This document shows, one piece after another, positions 35,930 through 43,978 of a stretch of 64,000 nt of DNA. Source of the stretch: Halodesulfovibrio sp. MK-HDV (GTDB lineage: Bacteria; Desulfobacterota; Desulfovibrionia; Desulfovibrionales; Desulfovibrionaceae); contig NZ_WYDS01000002.1 of assembly GCF_009914765.1 (NCBI RefSeq), positions 70,040 through 134,039 of the forward strand. The letters run 5' to 3'. The first letter of the stretch is position 1. Each line of letters opens with the position of its first letter. A model generated the notes under the pieces. It saw nothing but the letters and a program-made list of their open reading frames with translations, did no database searches and was not told the origin of the DNA. Both the position numbers and the translations under genes were made by a program.

Positions 35930-36559
35930 ATGGAAAAAATTATTGTGCTCGCAACCCGCAACGCAGGCAAAATAGCAGAGCTTGAAAAAACTTTGAGTGA
36001 GTACGGATTGTCAGTACGAGGTCTTAATGACTATCCTGAAATCGGTGAGATTGTAGAAGACGGTGACACCTTTGAAGAGAATTCTCTCATTAAAGCCCGC
36101 ACAGTAGCAAAGCTGACAGGCAGGGTTGCAGTGGCAGATGACTCCGGTCTTGAAGTTGATGCATTGAATAAAGCTCCGGGTGTGTATTCAGCACGTTACA
36201 GCGATGATACTCCTAACTTGAAAGCTGATACTCGTGACAAACGTAATAACGAAAAATTACTTATGGAGCTTGCCGGTGAGCCGTTTGAGAATCGCACTGC
36301 CCGTTTTCGTTGTGTGATGTCTGCATGTTCCCCCTCCGGCAATTGCATTACAGCATCCGGCGCATGGGAAGGCTTTATCGGCACTGAAGAAAAAGGTGAT
36401 AATGGCTTTGGGTATGATCCATTGTTCATTGACAGAAAAGACGGTTCCGTTTCTGCATTACTTACACGCGAAGAAAAGAATAAACGCTCCCATCGTGGCA
36501 ATGCTCTCGCAGCTCTTCTTACCCAATGGGATGAGTTCTGGAAGCAGCACGGTCGATAG
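35930..36559 (+). CDS. rdgB: XTP/dITP diphosphatase (RdgB/HAM1)
   Basis: This house-cleaning enzyme hydrolyses deaminated purine triphosphates (ITP, XTP) to monophosphates. It has 209 residues: the signature start IIVLATRNAGKIAEL, the acidic motif VADDSGLEVDAL, and the closing GFGYDPLF and KNKRSHRGNAL motifs. The ATG at 35930 has an AAGGA site eight bases upstream; a GTG one codon earlier is possible. A strong terminator follows. Confidence 0.96.
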   Translation: MEKIIVLATRNAGKIAELEKTLSEYGLSVRGLNDYPEIGEIVEDGDTFEENSLIKARTVAKLTGRVAVADDSGLEVDALNKAPGVYSARYSDDTPNLKADTRDKRNNEKLLMELAGEPFENRTARFRCVMSACSPSGNCITASGAWEGFIGTEEKGDNGFGYDPLFIDRKDGSVSALLTREEKNKRSHRGNALAALLTQWDEFWKQHGR

Positions 36560-36588
36560 AATATTTTTGATGCTAAAAATAGCAAACA

Positions 36589-36625
36589 AAAAAGCGCCCG
36601 TAGTTCAACGGGCGCTTTTTTTTTT
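36589..36625. terminator. Bidirectional terminator between rdgB and the transporter gene
   Basis: AGCGCCCGT (36593-36601) pairs with ACGGGCGCT (36608-36616), flanked by AAAAA and a long T-run, between convergent genes. Confidence 0.92.
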
Positions 36626-36634
36626 ACGTATTAA

Positions 36635-37813
36635 TTACGCGTTAAAGGCTGCAAAGATAATGAATACGCCACATGCAGAAGCAAAGGCGATTGTTAGTTT
36701 GCCGCCTGCAACTTCGTATGGGGCTTCAGTATTTGTTTGCTTGCGTTCGTTACGCAATTTCCAACTCATAGCACATGGCAGACAGAGACAGAGTACTGCA
36801 AAGCCGATACCTGCATGAGCGAGAGCGGCAATAAAGCTGCCCGGAGAAAGGTTTGCAGCAACGATTGGTGGTAAGAATACAGCGATAGTTGCGAGAACTC
36901 GGTGTAACTGTGATTCGCCAAGATTCAAGGTTTCTGAAGCGAGGTCGTATAATGATAAGGAAACACCGAAGAAAGAAGTTACCAGCGCAAAAGATGCGAA
37001 CACAGAGAGAACTGCTTTAATGAAAACAGAGTCCTGTGCAATAGCAACGATCAGGGAATCTACGTTACCGTTCATTGCTGCGATTTGGGACATAGGCACA
37101 CTGCCGAGAGCAAGGAAGAGCCACAGGGTGTAGCAAACAAGAGGAACTATCGTACCGCCGATGATTGCCCAGTAAAGGATGTTTTTGTTGCCTTCAACAA
37201 TCTTGCAGGTACTCGGAATACAGAAGTGGTAGCCGTATGCAGCAAATAGGATTGGCAAGCTGCCCAGCAAGTAGTCGTAGTTAGGGGCGACAGCGAGTAG
37301 ATTGTCGACATCAACTGTAGAGCTGAGTGAGAAGAATGCAAAGGACATGGCACAGACCATGACTATGAAGAACAAGTTGTTGAATCGTAAAATCGTTTTG
37401 GTTCCACAGAATACAATAAAAGCCATGATAACAGCAAAAATGGTTGAGCACATTGAGGTGCCTGCACCGTAATCTGCAAAATGGTAGGTGTCTGAAAGGA
37501 TACTGCCCATACCTGTAATGTATGCAACAAGCAGTGCATAAAGAAGGAAACCAAGGCTTAATACGGCAACGACTTGCCCCGGCCATCCTAATACTTTTTT
37601 AACCATTTTATTGAAGTTCAATCCCGGGCCGACCTGCATGTCTACCTCTACAAGCAGTAAGCCGGAATAGAGCGCAAGTGCCCACATGAAGACAAGTAAA
37701 ACACAGCTCATGGTGAATCCGAGATTTCCGACAGCCATTGGTAAGCCAAGCATACCAGCACCAATAGTTGAACCTGCGACGATACACCCAGCACTAAAAG
37801 CTTTACTATTCAT
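36635..37813 (-). CDS. Aromatic amino-acid permease (HAAAP family, TyrP/Mtr-like)
   Basis: This 392-residue integral membrane protein has about 11 transmembrane segments. The start GCIVAGSTIGAGMLGLPMAV is the substrate-site signature of the hydroxy/aromatic amino-acid permeases that take up tryptophan or tyrosine by proton symport. The ATG at 37813 has a GGGAGG site eight bases upstream; a TTG two codons earlier is less suited. Tyr or Trp cannot be separated. A perfect palindrome lies 38 bases upstream of the start, suggesting regulation. Confidence 0.85.
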   Translation of the reverse strand: MNSKAFSAGCIVAGSTIGAGMLGLPMAVGNLGFTMSCVLLVFMWALALYSGLLLVEVDMQVGPGLNFNKMVKKVLGWPGQVVAVLSLGFLLYALLVAYITGMGSILSDTYHFADYGAGTSMCSTIFAVIMAFIVFCGTKTILRFNNLFFIVMVCAMSFAFFSLSSTVDVDNLLAVAPNYDYLLGSLPILFAAYGYHFCIPSTCKIVEGNKNILYWAIIGGTIVPLVCYTLWLFLALGSVPMSQIAAMNGNVDSLIVAIAQDSVFIKAVLSVFASFALVTSFFGVSLSLYDLASETLNLGESQLHRVLATIAVFLPPIVAANLSPGSFIAALAHAGIGFAVLCLCLPCAMSWKLRNERKQTNTEAPYEVAGGKLTIAFASACGVFIIFAAFNA

Positions 37814-38561
37814 AAACAAAACCTCCCAGTTTGCTTTTGTTCTTCCGGTAAGTAACCGGTTACTCTGTTATGAGTCAGAACATTCATATAAGGTTTGTGC
37901 TTCATAGAAATACGTTGGTTGTTGAACAGTAACCAGAGGATGACTTGTTACGTAGACAGCTGCTCTCTCAAGGATCCATCTTTCTGTTTTTTTGATTGCT
38001 TGCGGCAAGTGAAATGAAAGTAAACGAGCGGGGGTGCGTTCGTGGTTCATTTTCGCTTGTAACGGCGTATGAAAAACGGAAAAAAATATCTTACGTGAGA
38101 AGTAAACAGAATACGGTAACAGACTGTATTTATATGCAATGAAACACGTACTAACGATTACAATTTGTCTATCGATCTAATATAGGATTTTGGAAAAAAC
38201 TGATCAGAATTTCAAAAATTTTAGATTTATTAATAAATAGCGCAATTTCTGAGGAGAATTATAACTAAATGAAACTGTGTGTGGTGTAGCATAAAAACAT
38301 AAATTAAGGGCATACTTTTTCTTGCCATTAACAAGACACAACTATTGACAATTACGTTTTCAAAAAAAGCCACGGTATAAAGTTATATGCATGTAACAGG
38401 GAAAATAGAGTCACAAATATGTGTAACCGTGTGTCATGCTTTTGAAAATAACAGTAGCACGGTCAAAAGAGTCGAAGATGCTCAGCGGATAAAAGAAGGC
38501 AGGTCGTCAATTTTTCGTGTTTAAGGAAGGCATTATGAGAATTTTTGGTAGCAGGCATAAA
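37814..38561. other. Long intergenic region upstream of the transporter
   Basis: About 750 bases, AT-rich in the right half, carry no supported gene. It includes the palindrome at 37851-37864 and several short frames. A 60-residue minus-strand frame (37868-38050) lacks a ribosome site. A tiny plus-strand frame of 11 codons at 38534 lies directly before the argC terminator. The transporter promoter is expected here but not clear. Confidence 0.4.
37851..37864. promoter_or_regulatory. Operator-like palindrome upstream of the aromatic amino-acid permease
   Basis: AGTAACCGGTTACT is a perfect 14-base palindrome, with a partial repeat (CCGGTAAGTAACCGG) overlapping it. It is 38 bases upstream of the permease start codon, where a repressor would act. 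The regulator is unknown. Confidence 0.4.
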
Positions 38562-38595
38562 AAAAGGTGAATCTGAATCAGATTCACCTTTTGTG
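38562..38595 (-). terminator. Rho-independent terminator of argC
   Basis: AAAAGGTGAATCTGA and TCAGATTCACCTTTT form a long perfect stem; on the minus strand it is followed by an A/T-rich run with TTTTTT. Confidence 0.85.
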
Positions 38596-38613
38596 TGTGT
38601 AGAACTGCGTGTG

Positions 38614-39666
38614 TTATGGCAACAATGGAGCTAATTTGAGCCCTTCGTTGATGGCAATACCACACATAAGGTTTGCGTTGGCCAGCGCCTGACCGGAGGC
38701 ACCACGACAGAGGTTGTCGATAGCACTTACGATGATAAGACGGTTGGTACGCTTATCTACTGCAAGACCAATATCACAGAACATGGTTCCACGAACGTGC
38801 TTGGTTTCCGGAAGTTTGCCCATTGGCAAAACTCGTACCCACGGGTGGGTGCGGTAGGCTTCTTCGTAAATTGCGTGCACGTCGTCCAATGTCATCTCTT
38901 CGGTCAGAGTGGTGTAGATAGTGGACAAAATGCCGCGGTTTATTGGCAGCAGATGAGTATTGAAGGAGACGGTAATATCGTCTTCTGCAATAACAGAAAG
39001 TTCCTGTTCGATTTCCGGCGTATGGCGGTGAGTGGTGAGTCCATAAGCTTTGAAGTTGTCTGAAACTTCGCAAAAGAGGGAGCCTACGCTAGCTTTGCGG
39101 CCTGCACCAGTGGTGCCGGATTTTGAATCAACAACGATGCCGCTTTTGAGGATAAATCCTTCTTTAAGCGCAGGATACAGTCCGAGAATTGCAGATGTCG
39201 GGTAGCAACCCGGGTTTGCAACAAGCTGTGCCTGAATAATTGCGTCGGAGTATAATTCCGGAAGACCGTATGCTGCCTGATCCAGCAGTCCACTCTGGGT
39301 GTGCTCGCAGGCATACCAGTGTTCGTATTCATCTTTGCTTCGCAGGCGGAAGTCTGCGGAGAGGTCTACAACTTTAAGACCTTTTTCCAGCAGAACAGCA
39401 GCGATTTCCATTGCTGTACGATGTGGTACTGCGAGGAAAACGAGATCACACGCCTCTGCAAGATCATCCGCGTCCGGTTCAGTAATCAACAGTTCACCAT
39501 TTTCCATGCCTTGCATGAACGGGTAAATGTCGCGTAATTTTTTTCCGGCTTCAGCACGTGAAGTAACACGCACCAATTCGAAGTGATCATGAGTCTGCAA
39601 AAGGCGCATCAGTTCCATTCCGGTGTATCCGGTAACCCCTACTAAGCCTACTTTAGTCTGTGCCAT
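38614..39666 (-). CDS. argC: N-acetyl-gamma-glutamyl-phosphate reductase
   Basis: It reduces N-acetylglutamyl phosphate to the semialdehyde with NADPH in arginine synthesis. The 350 residues start with VGLVGVTGYTGMELMRLL (nucleotide-binding fold) and carry the catalytic cysteine in VANPGCYPTSAILGL. The C-terminal GTMFCDIGLAVDKR and NLCRGASGQALAN blocks are typical. It is the last gene of a three-gene minus-strand run after an aminotransferase and a DUF1844 protein. Confidence 0.97.
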   Translation of the reverse strand: MAQTKVGLVGVTGYTGMELMRLLQTHDHFELVRVTSRAEAGKKLRDIYPFMQGMENGELLITEPDADDLAEACDLVFLAVPHRTAMEIAAVLLEKGLKVVDLSADFRLRSKDEYEHWYACEHTQSGLLDQAAYGLPELYSDAIIQAQLVANPGCYPTSAILGLYPALKEGFILKSGIVVDSKSGTTGAGRKASVGSLFCEVSDNFKAYGLTTHRHTPEIEQELSVIAEDDITVSFNTHLLPINRGILSTIYTTLTEEMTLDDVHAIYEEAYRTHPWVRVLPMGKLPETKHVRGTMFCDIGLAVDKRTNRLIIVSAIDNLCRGASGQALANANLMCGIAINEGLKLAPLLP

Positions 39667-39690
39667 TTGCGTTATACCCTGTTTTGGTTG

Positions 39691-39966
39691 TTACTTGGTC
39701 TTCAATACGTATTTCATACGTAGATCGTAGAGCAGTGTATCGAGCAACTGCTGTTCATCATTTTCGAGGCAGGACTTTGTTTTATCCTGCAACATGGACA
39801 GAATATCAATGGAATGCTTTGCTGCGAGCAGGTTTTCCATTATCTGACCGCTTTCAGGATCTGGTACTTCACCAAGTTGTACCAGAGCAGAAGAGCCGAT
39901 TGAAAGAATAAACGTGGAAAAATTCACTTCCGGCATTTCGGAGTGTTGGGAATTCTGGTCAGCCAT
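39691..39966 (-). CDS. DUF1844 domain protein
   Basis: This 91-residue protein fits DUF1844: FSTFILSIGSSALVQLGEVPDPESG then AKHSIDILSMLQDKTKSCL and a helix with LLYDLRMKYV. The family is common in delta-proteobacteria and has no known role. An AAAGGAG site precedes the ATG. It is 14 bases downstream of the aminotransferase and 24 bases upstream of argC, so it is in that operon. Confidence 0.85.
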   Translation of the reverse strand: MADQNSQHSEMPEVNFSTFILSIGSSALVQLGEVPDPESGQIMENLLAAKHSIDILSMLQDKTKSCLENDEQQLLDTLLYDLRMKYVLKTK

Positions 39967-39980
39967 GGTGCGCTCCTTTA

Positions 39981-41138
39981 CTATTTATCAGAGACGTTCA
40001 ATGCACTGTGGTATGCGTGCAGACCTTTTTCAAGATATCCGGACTCAATTGTGCCGCCGCAAGCTTTGCAACCTTCTGCAAAAGCATGGAGACCAGCTGC
40101 AAGGTCTGCCCAGTCAACCCAGCCCATGTGGCCTATGCGTACAAGACGTCCTTTCATGTGAGCTTGGCCACCTGCTAAGATAACTCCAAAGTTCTCATTT
40201 GCATATGCTAGCACGGCAGTGGCATCTACGTTTTCCGGCACAAGCACACTTGTAAGACCCCAAGTGAAGTGGTCTTTAGCAAACAGTTCAAGTCCCATTG
40301 CTGTAAGGGCTGTGCGTGCCATCATGGTCAAAGCCCATTGCTTTTTGAAAATAACATCAAATCCTGTTTCTTCAAACATTGCAAGGCTTTCGTTGAGGCC
40401 AACTATGAGGCTTACTGGCGTTGTGAATAAGGTTTGATCTTGTAAAATTTTCTGTTTTTCAGCACGCAGATTGAAATAGAAACAGGAAGGAGTAACAGAT
40501 TCTGCTTTCTTCCATGCTTTATCGCTGCATGCAATAAGTCCCAGTCCCGGAGGGAGCATAAGTCCTTTTTGTGAACCGGTAAGTAGGCAATCAATGTTCC
40601 AGTCATCCATGAAGCATGGAGAAATGGAAACAGCAGAAATTCCGTCCACAACGAGCAGTATATCGCGATCTTTTAGTACGTTCGCTATTTCCTGAACAGG
40701 ATGCAGTACGCCGGTGGAAGTTTCAGAAAGTTGGATGAGCACACCCTTACAGTCCGGATGGAGATCCAGCATCTTTGCAACGGCTTCAGCAGTAGCGGCT
40801 TGTCCCCAATCGAAGACAAGTTTTTCCACAGCAACGTTACTGGCTTCACAAATTTCTGCCCAACGTTCGCCGAATTTTCCAGCTTCGATAACCAATACTT
40901 TTTCACCGGGAGAAAAAAGGTTGGTTACTGCCGCAGTCATAACGCCTGTGCCGGAACACGCCAGCGAAAGCACTGGTTGAGTGGTGCCGAAAAGTTTCTG
41001 TAACCGCTGTTGAACCTGTGCCATGATGGCTTTGAACTCAGGCTTGCGGTGATGGATCATGTCTTGCGCTAAAGCGAGACGGACACGTTCTGGAACCGGG
41101 GTTGGCCCCGGTGCTAACAATCTATTTTTGTTAAGCAC
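39981..41138 (-). CDS. PLP-dependent aminotransferase of the alanine/serine-glyoxylate type
   Basis: The 385-residue protein is class V-like. It starts NRLLAPGPTPVPERVRLA, has the SGTGVMTAAV phosphate-binding turn, VVDGISAVS, and the pyridoxal lysine in LTGSQKGLMLPPGLG (about residue 190). Relatives transfer amino groups between alanine or serine and glyoxylate, or make phosphoserine-related products; the substrate is not evident. It heads the operon with DUF1844 and argC. Confidence 0.9.
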   Translation of the reverse strand: MLNKNRLLAPGPTPVPERVRLALAQDMIHHRKPEFKAIMAQVQQRLQKLFGTTQPVLSLACSGTGVMTAAVTNLFSPGEKVLVIEAGKFGERWAEICEASNVAVEKLVFDWGQAATAEAVAKMLDLHPDCKGVLIQLSETSTGVLHPVQEIANVLKDRDILLVVDGISAVSISPCFMDDWNIDCLLTGSQKGLMLPPGLGLIACSDKAWKKAESVTPSCFYFNLRAEKQKILQDQTLFTTPVSLIVGLNESLAMFEETGFDVIFKKQWALTMMARTALTAMGLELFAKDHFTWGLTSVLVPENVDATAVLAYANENFGVILAGGQAHMKGRLVRIGHMGWVDWADLAAGLHAFAEGCKACGGTIESGYLEKGLHAYHSALNVSDK

Positions 41139-41523
41139 GATCTTCTCCGCAAATGGTAATAAATGCTGAATTTGTTAAGAGTTCAAATGGATACGGCTCT
41201 TTTTTGACTATGCGTTTATTGTGCGAATGCCAATTAAGATGCCATGCCCTGCTTTCAAACTTACTATCATCCTGCCGACTTTACCTTGGCAACGCAAAAA
41301 ATAAAAGCAGTGATATGATGCTATTTTTGAATTACTTACCAGTCCTCTAGAGAGAAATTCTTCTTAAAAAAAGAACTGTTGCGTTGATAATGCAAAGTTA
41401 TGAAGGGCAGTAACTTGATATATAACTCACCGCAATCGAATGTCCATATGCTTTTTAGTATGGTGTATTAGCAAAAAGTATCGCATCGTAAGTTTTTTCT
41501 GAAATATAACTGATGGAACGAGT
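41139..41523. other. Divergent intergenic region between aminotransferase and lipoprotein genes
   Basis: Both promoters must lie in this 385-base gap. I see no clear -35/-10 pair, riboswitch or gene. A weak CCAA-N5-ATGCCA arrangement near 41230-41245 resembles a minus-strand sigma-54 site but lacks the expected GC, so it is not called. Confidence 0.4.
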
Positions 41524-42381
41524 ATGAAACAAAAGAGAATGTATATATTGGTGTTGGCTTTTGCTGTGCTTATGTTTGCGCTTGTTGGCTGTGAACCTGC
41601 ACCTGAAAAGCCTGCTGACTCAACAGCGCAGAGATTACCTGCCAAGCCTACAGTCGTAGATACTGACAAAGCTCCAACGTCACCTGCGGTGTCTGAAATT
41701 TCAGTCACACCGGAAGCAGAGCAGAACGGTTTAAAGCCAGAAGTCGCTGATTTAACGTTTGCAAAAGAAACTAAGCCGCAATTTTCACAAAAAGATGTTC
41801 AAGCCTTGGTCGAGAAGCAAGTATATTTTCCGGAAAAAGTATCAATGCCAACAGACCGTACTCCTTACAAGTACGGGCAACGTGATCTTAATGATGATGG
41901 GGTAGCGGAGTTGTTTGTGTTGATTCAAGATCAGTATTTTTGTGGATCAGGTGGCTGCACCGCATATCTGTTCTCTGCTGATGGTAAGAAACTTTCGCGG
42001 TTTACTGTTTCCGAACCACCTGTGTTTGTATCCGAAAAACAAACAAAAGGATGGAAGGACCTCATCATAACAAGCAGGGGTGTGCAGCATGTTATGCAGC
42101 ATGATGGAAAAAAATATCCGCTTAATCCATCTGTTCAACCCAAAATATCGCGGGATGAGTTTGTTGAAAAAGCACGTACGGCTGCAAAACAGCAGGAAAT
42201 ATATGTTCAGGACGGACATAATTTGCGTTTAAAAAGCACAGAGGAATTACCTCTTCTTTCGCCATATGAAGACATTATGTTTGTTTTTGATCACTATGGT
42301 GATCCGACAGTTGCCTATAGTATTGATGTTCGAATAGAAAATGGAAAAGCCGTGGTTTTGCCTGACACAACATTTGAGTAA
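41524..42381 (+). CDS. Putative lipoprotein of unknown function
   Basis: The 285-residue protein has a lipoprotein signal peptide (MKQKRMYILVLAFAVLMFALVGC, lipobox LVGC, cysteine at 23), followed by a Pro/Thr-rich linker to about residue 75. The folded part contains a calcium-type DLNDDGVAELFVLI segment, like VCBS/FG-GAP or EF-hand-like repeats, and CGSGGCTAYLF with two cysteines. The second-position residue after the lipid Cys is Glu, consistent with outer-membrane sorting in a Gram-negative cell. No family is recognised. The start has a weak ribosome site. Confidence 0.7.
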   Translation: MKQKRMYILVLAFAVLMFALVGCEPAPEKPADSTAQRLPAKPTVVDTDKAPTSPAVSEISVTPEAEQNGLKPEVADLTFAKETKPQFSQKDVQALVEKQVYFPEKVSMPTDRTPYKYGQRDLNDDGVAELFVLIQDQYFCGSGGCTAYLFSADGKKLSRFTVSEPPVFVSEKQTKGWKDLIITSRGVQHVMQHDGKKYPLNPSVQPKISRDEFVEKARTAAKQQEIYVQDGHNLRLKSTEELPLLSPYEDIMFVFDHYGDPTVAYSIDVRIENGKAVVLPDTTFE

Positions 42382-42446
42382 GGGCTATTCAAGAAAGTAC
42401 TCTTATCTCAAAACGCTAAGACCATCATTTTACCTGTCAAAAAAAG

Positions 42447-42483
42447 AAAACTGGCGGAACATACGTTCCGCCAGTTTTTTATT
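42447..42483. terminator. Bidirectional terminator
   Basis: AAAACTGGCGGAAC and GTTCCGCCAGTTTT form a stem with an ATAC loop, flanked by an A-run and a T-run, between the convergent lipoprotein and methyltransferase genes. Confidence 0.9.
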
Positions 42484-42506
42484 GATCAAATACTGAGTGA
42501 CGAAGC

Positions 42507-43693
42507 TTAGCTTTTGAACACTCGTACTGTGTAGCTTTTGAGGTAGTGAGTTTCCGGCATTGCTGGATGTACAGGATGATCTGGACCCTGATGACCCTGA
42601 ATGAGAGTCTGAATGCGGGTTTTAGACTTGGAAGCTGCGTGCAGAAGTACGCGGTTCAAGTCCTGCGCACTAAGATGCTGGGAGCAGGAGCAGCTGGTTA
42701 CGATGCCGCCGTCTACAACGAGATCCATAGCGAGTTTGTTAACACGCTGGTATGCGGAAAGACCTTCTTTGAATGCCTTCTTGCGCTTAATGAACGCAGG
42801 AGGATCTACGCAGATTGTATCGAACTGTGCGCCGGAATCTTTGAGTTCCTGCAAAGTGTCTAATGCGTCGCCGTATACGGTATCTACTTTATCAGGAGAA
42901 CCGTTGAGGCTGCGTTGTGTACTGCGGCATCAAGAGCAATTTTGGAAGCGTCGAGGAAGGTAACTTCTTTTGCGCCAGCTTTAACAGCGTTACAGCCGAA
43001 GCTGCCAGCGTAACAGAATGCATCCAGAACGCGTTTGCCTTTACAGAAAGAAGCGAAGTCACGGCGGTTGGTACGCTGATCGTAGAACCATCCGGTTTTC
43101 TGGCCTTCAATCATAGGCACTTCAAATTTTACACCGTTTTCTTCAATAGCGATTTTAGCAGGAACGGTGCCTACTGCCTGCTCAACATAACGGTCGAGAC
43201 CTTCGAGCGGGCGGTTTGCAGAGTCGTTACGGTAAAGAATCGCTTTAGGGCGCAGAATATTGCAGAGAACAGATGTAATCTGGTCTTTCATTTTTTCCAT
43301 ACCAGCAGTGGTAAGCTGCACTACAAGCAGGTCGTCGTAGCGGTCGATTACCAGACCCGGGAGGAAGTCGCCTTCAGCGAAAACCATACGGTAGAATGGT
43401 CTGTCGAACATGGACTCACGCAGGGTAAGTGCCTGAGAGATGCGCTTATCGAGAAGTGCTTCAGTGAGTCCTTCGTGAGGACGTGTGCTGATCATTCGAG
43501 CGCAAATGAGTGAGTTCGGGTTCACGTATGCTGAGCCGATTGGACGCCCTTGAGCGTTGACAATAACGGCGCTTTCACCCGGTTCGAATTCTTTGATAGG
43601 GCTTTTTTGGGTATCTACTTCGTTGCTGAATATCCAGAGGTGGCCGAGGCGGATACGACGGTCTTCACCTTTCTTGAGAATTAATTGTTTCAT
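42507..43693 (-). pseudogene. RlmI-like class I rRNA methyltransferase, broken by one-base frameshift
   Basis: The N-terminal part (43693-42884) has a PUA-like domain (IRLGHLWIFSNEV) and SAM-binding FCYAGSFGCNA, stopping in frame after NAASTVLLIK. The C-terminal part (from about 42907 to 42507) continues in another frame with the RlmI-family motif VDPPAFIKRKKAF and CSCSQHLS. Adding one G at 42908-42909 (making GGG in the plus-strand sequence) joins them as NAALNGSPDKVDTVYGDALD, the expected family sequence. So it is one gene of about 395 residues, COG1092 type, with a single-base deletion. It is either a true recent mutation or a sequencing error. The reaction would be 23S rRNA cytosine methylation. 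Confidence 0.85.
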
Positions 43694-43814
43694 CTGTTCT
43701 ATTCGGTTTCCTGTAAACCGTACTGTTAGGTTTGGGTTCGCTTGCGCGCCCCAGTATTGTGTGAATGCCAGAAGCTATAAACTTCTGGCAGGCTTTGTAC
43801 GGAGATAGCCTCTG

Positions 43815-43880
43815 GCAGGTCTTCGACGAGCCTCCGGCGGCCAGAGAACCCTTTTGAAAAAAAGGGCTTCTCTGGACTCT
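43815..43880 (-). repeat. Hairpin-type repeat candidate downstream of polA
   Basis: CCTCCGGCGGCCAGAGAACCC then TTTTGAAAAAAA then GGGCTTCTCTGG can fold into a stem (CCAGAGAA..CCCTTTT with AAAAGGG..TTCTCTGG, 43841-43875). It also carries a GCCTCCGGC motif found in the other repeats, but is otherwise different. It may double as the polA terminator. Only one copy is in this window. Confidence 0.4.
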
Positions 43881-43978
43881 CCTAAAACTTTTATTATGAA
43901 GCAACTTGTCAGTTACTAAGTTGTTTTTAGGTACATAATGCTGCAATTTTGTTAGAAATAGTTGCAGTTTTTTCGAAA

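Noticed and set aside
37868-38050. 60-codon frame upstream of the aromatic amino-acid permease as a leader peptide
   Set aside because: It lacks a ribosome binding site and does not show clustered Trp or Tyr codons or an attenuator hairpin.
41227-41245. Minus-strand sigma-54 promoter upstream of the aminotransferase
   Set aside because: The -12 core GC is not present, so the match is insufficient.
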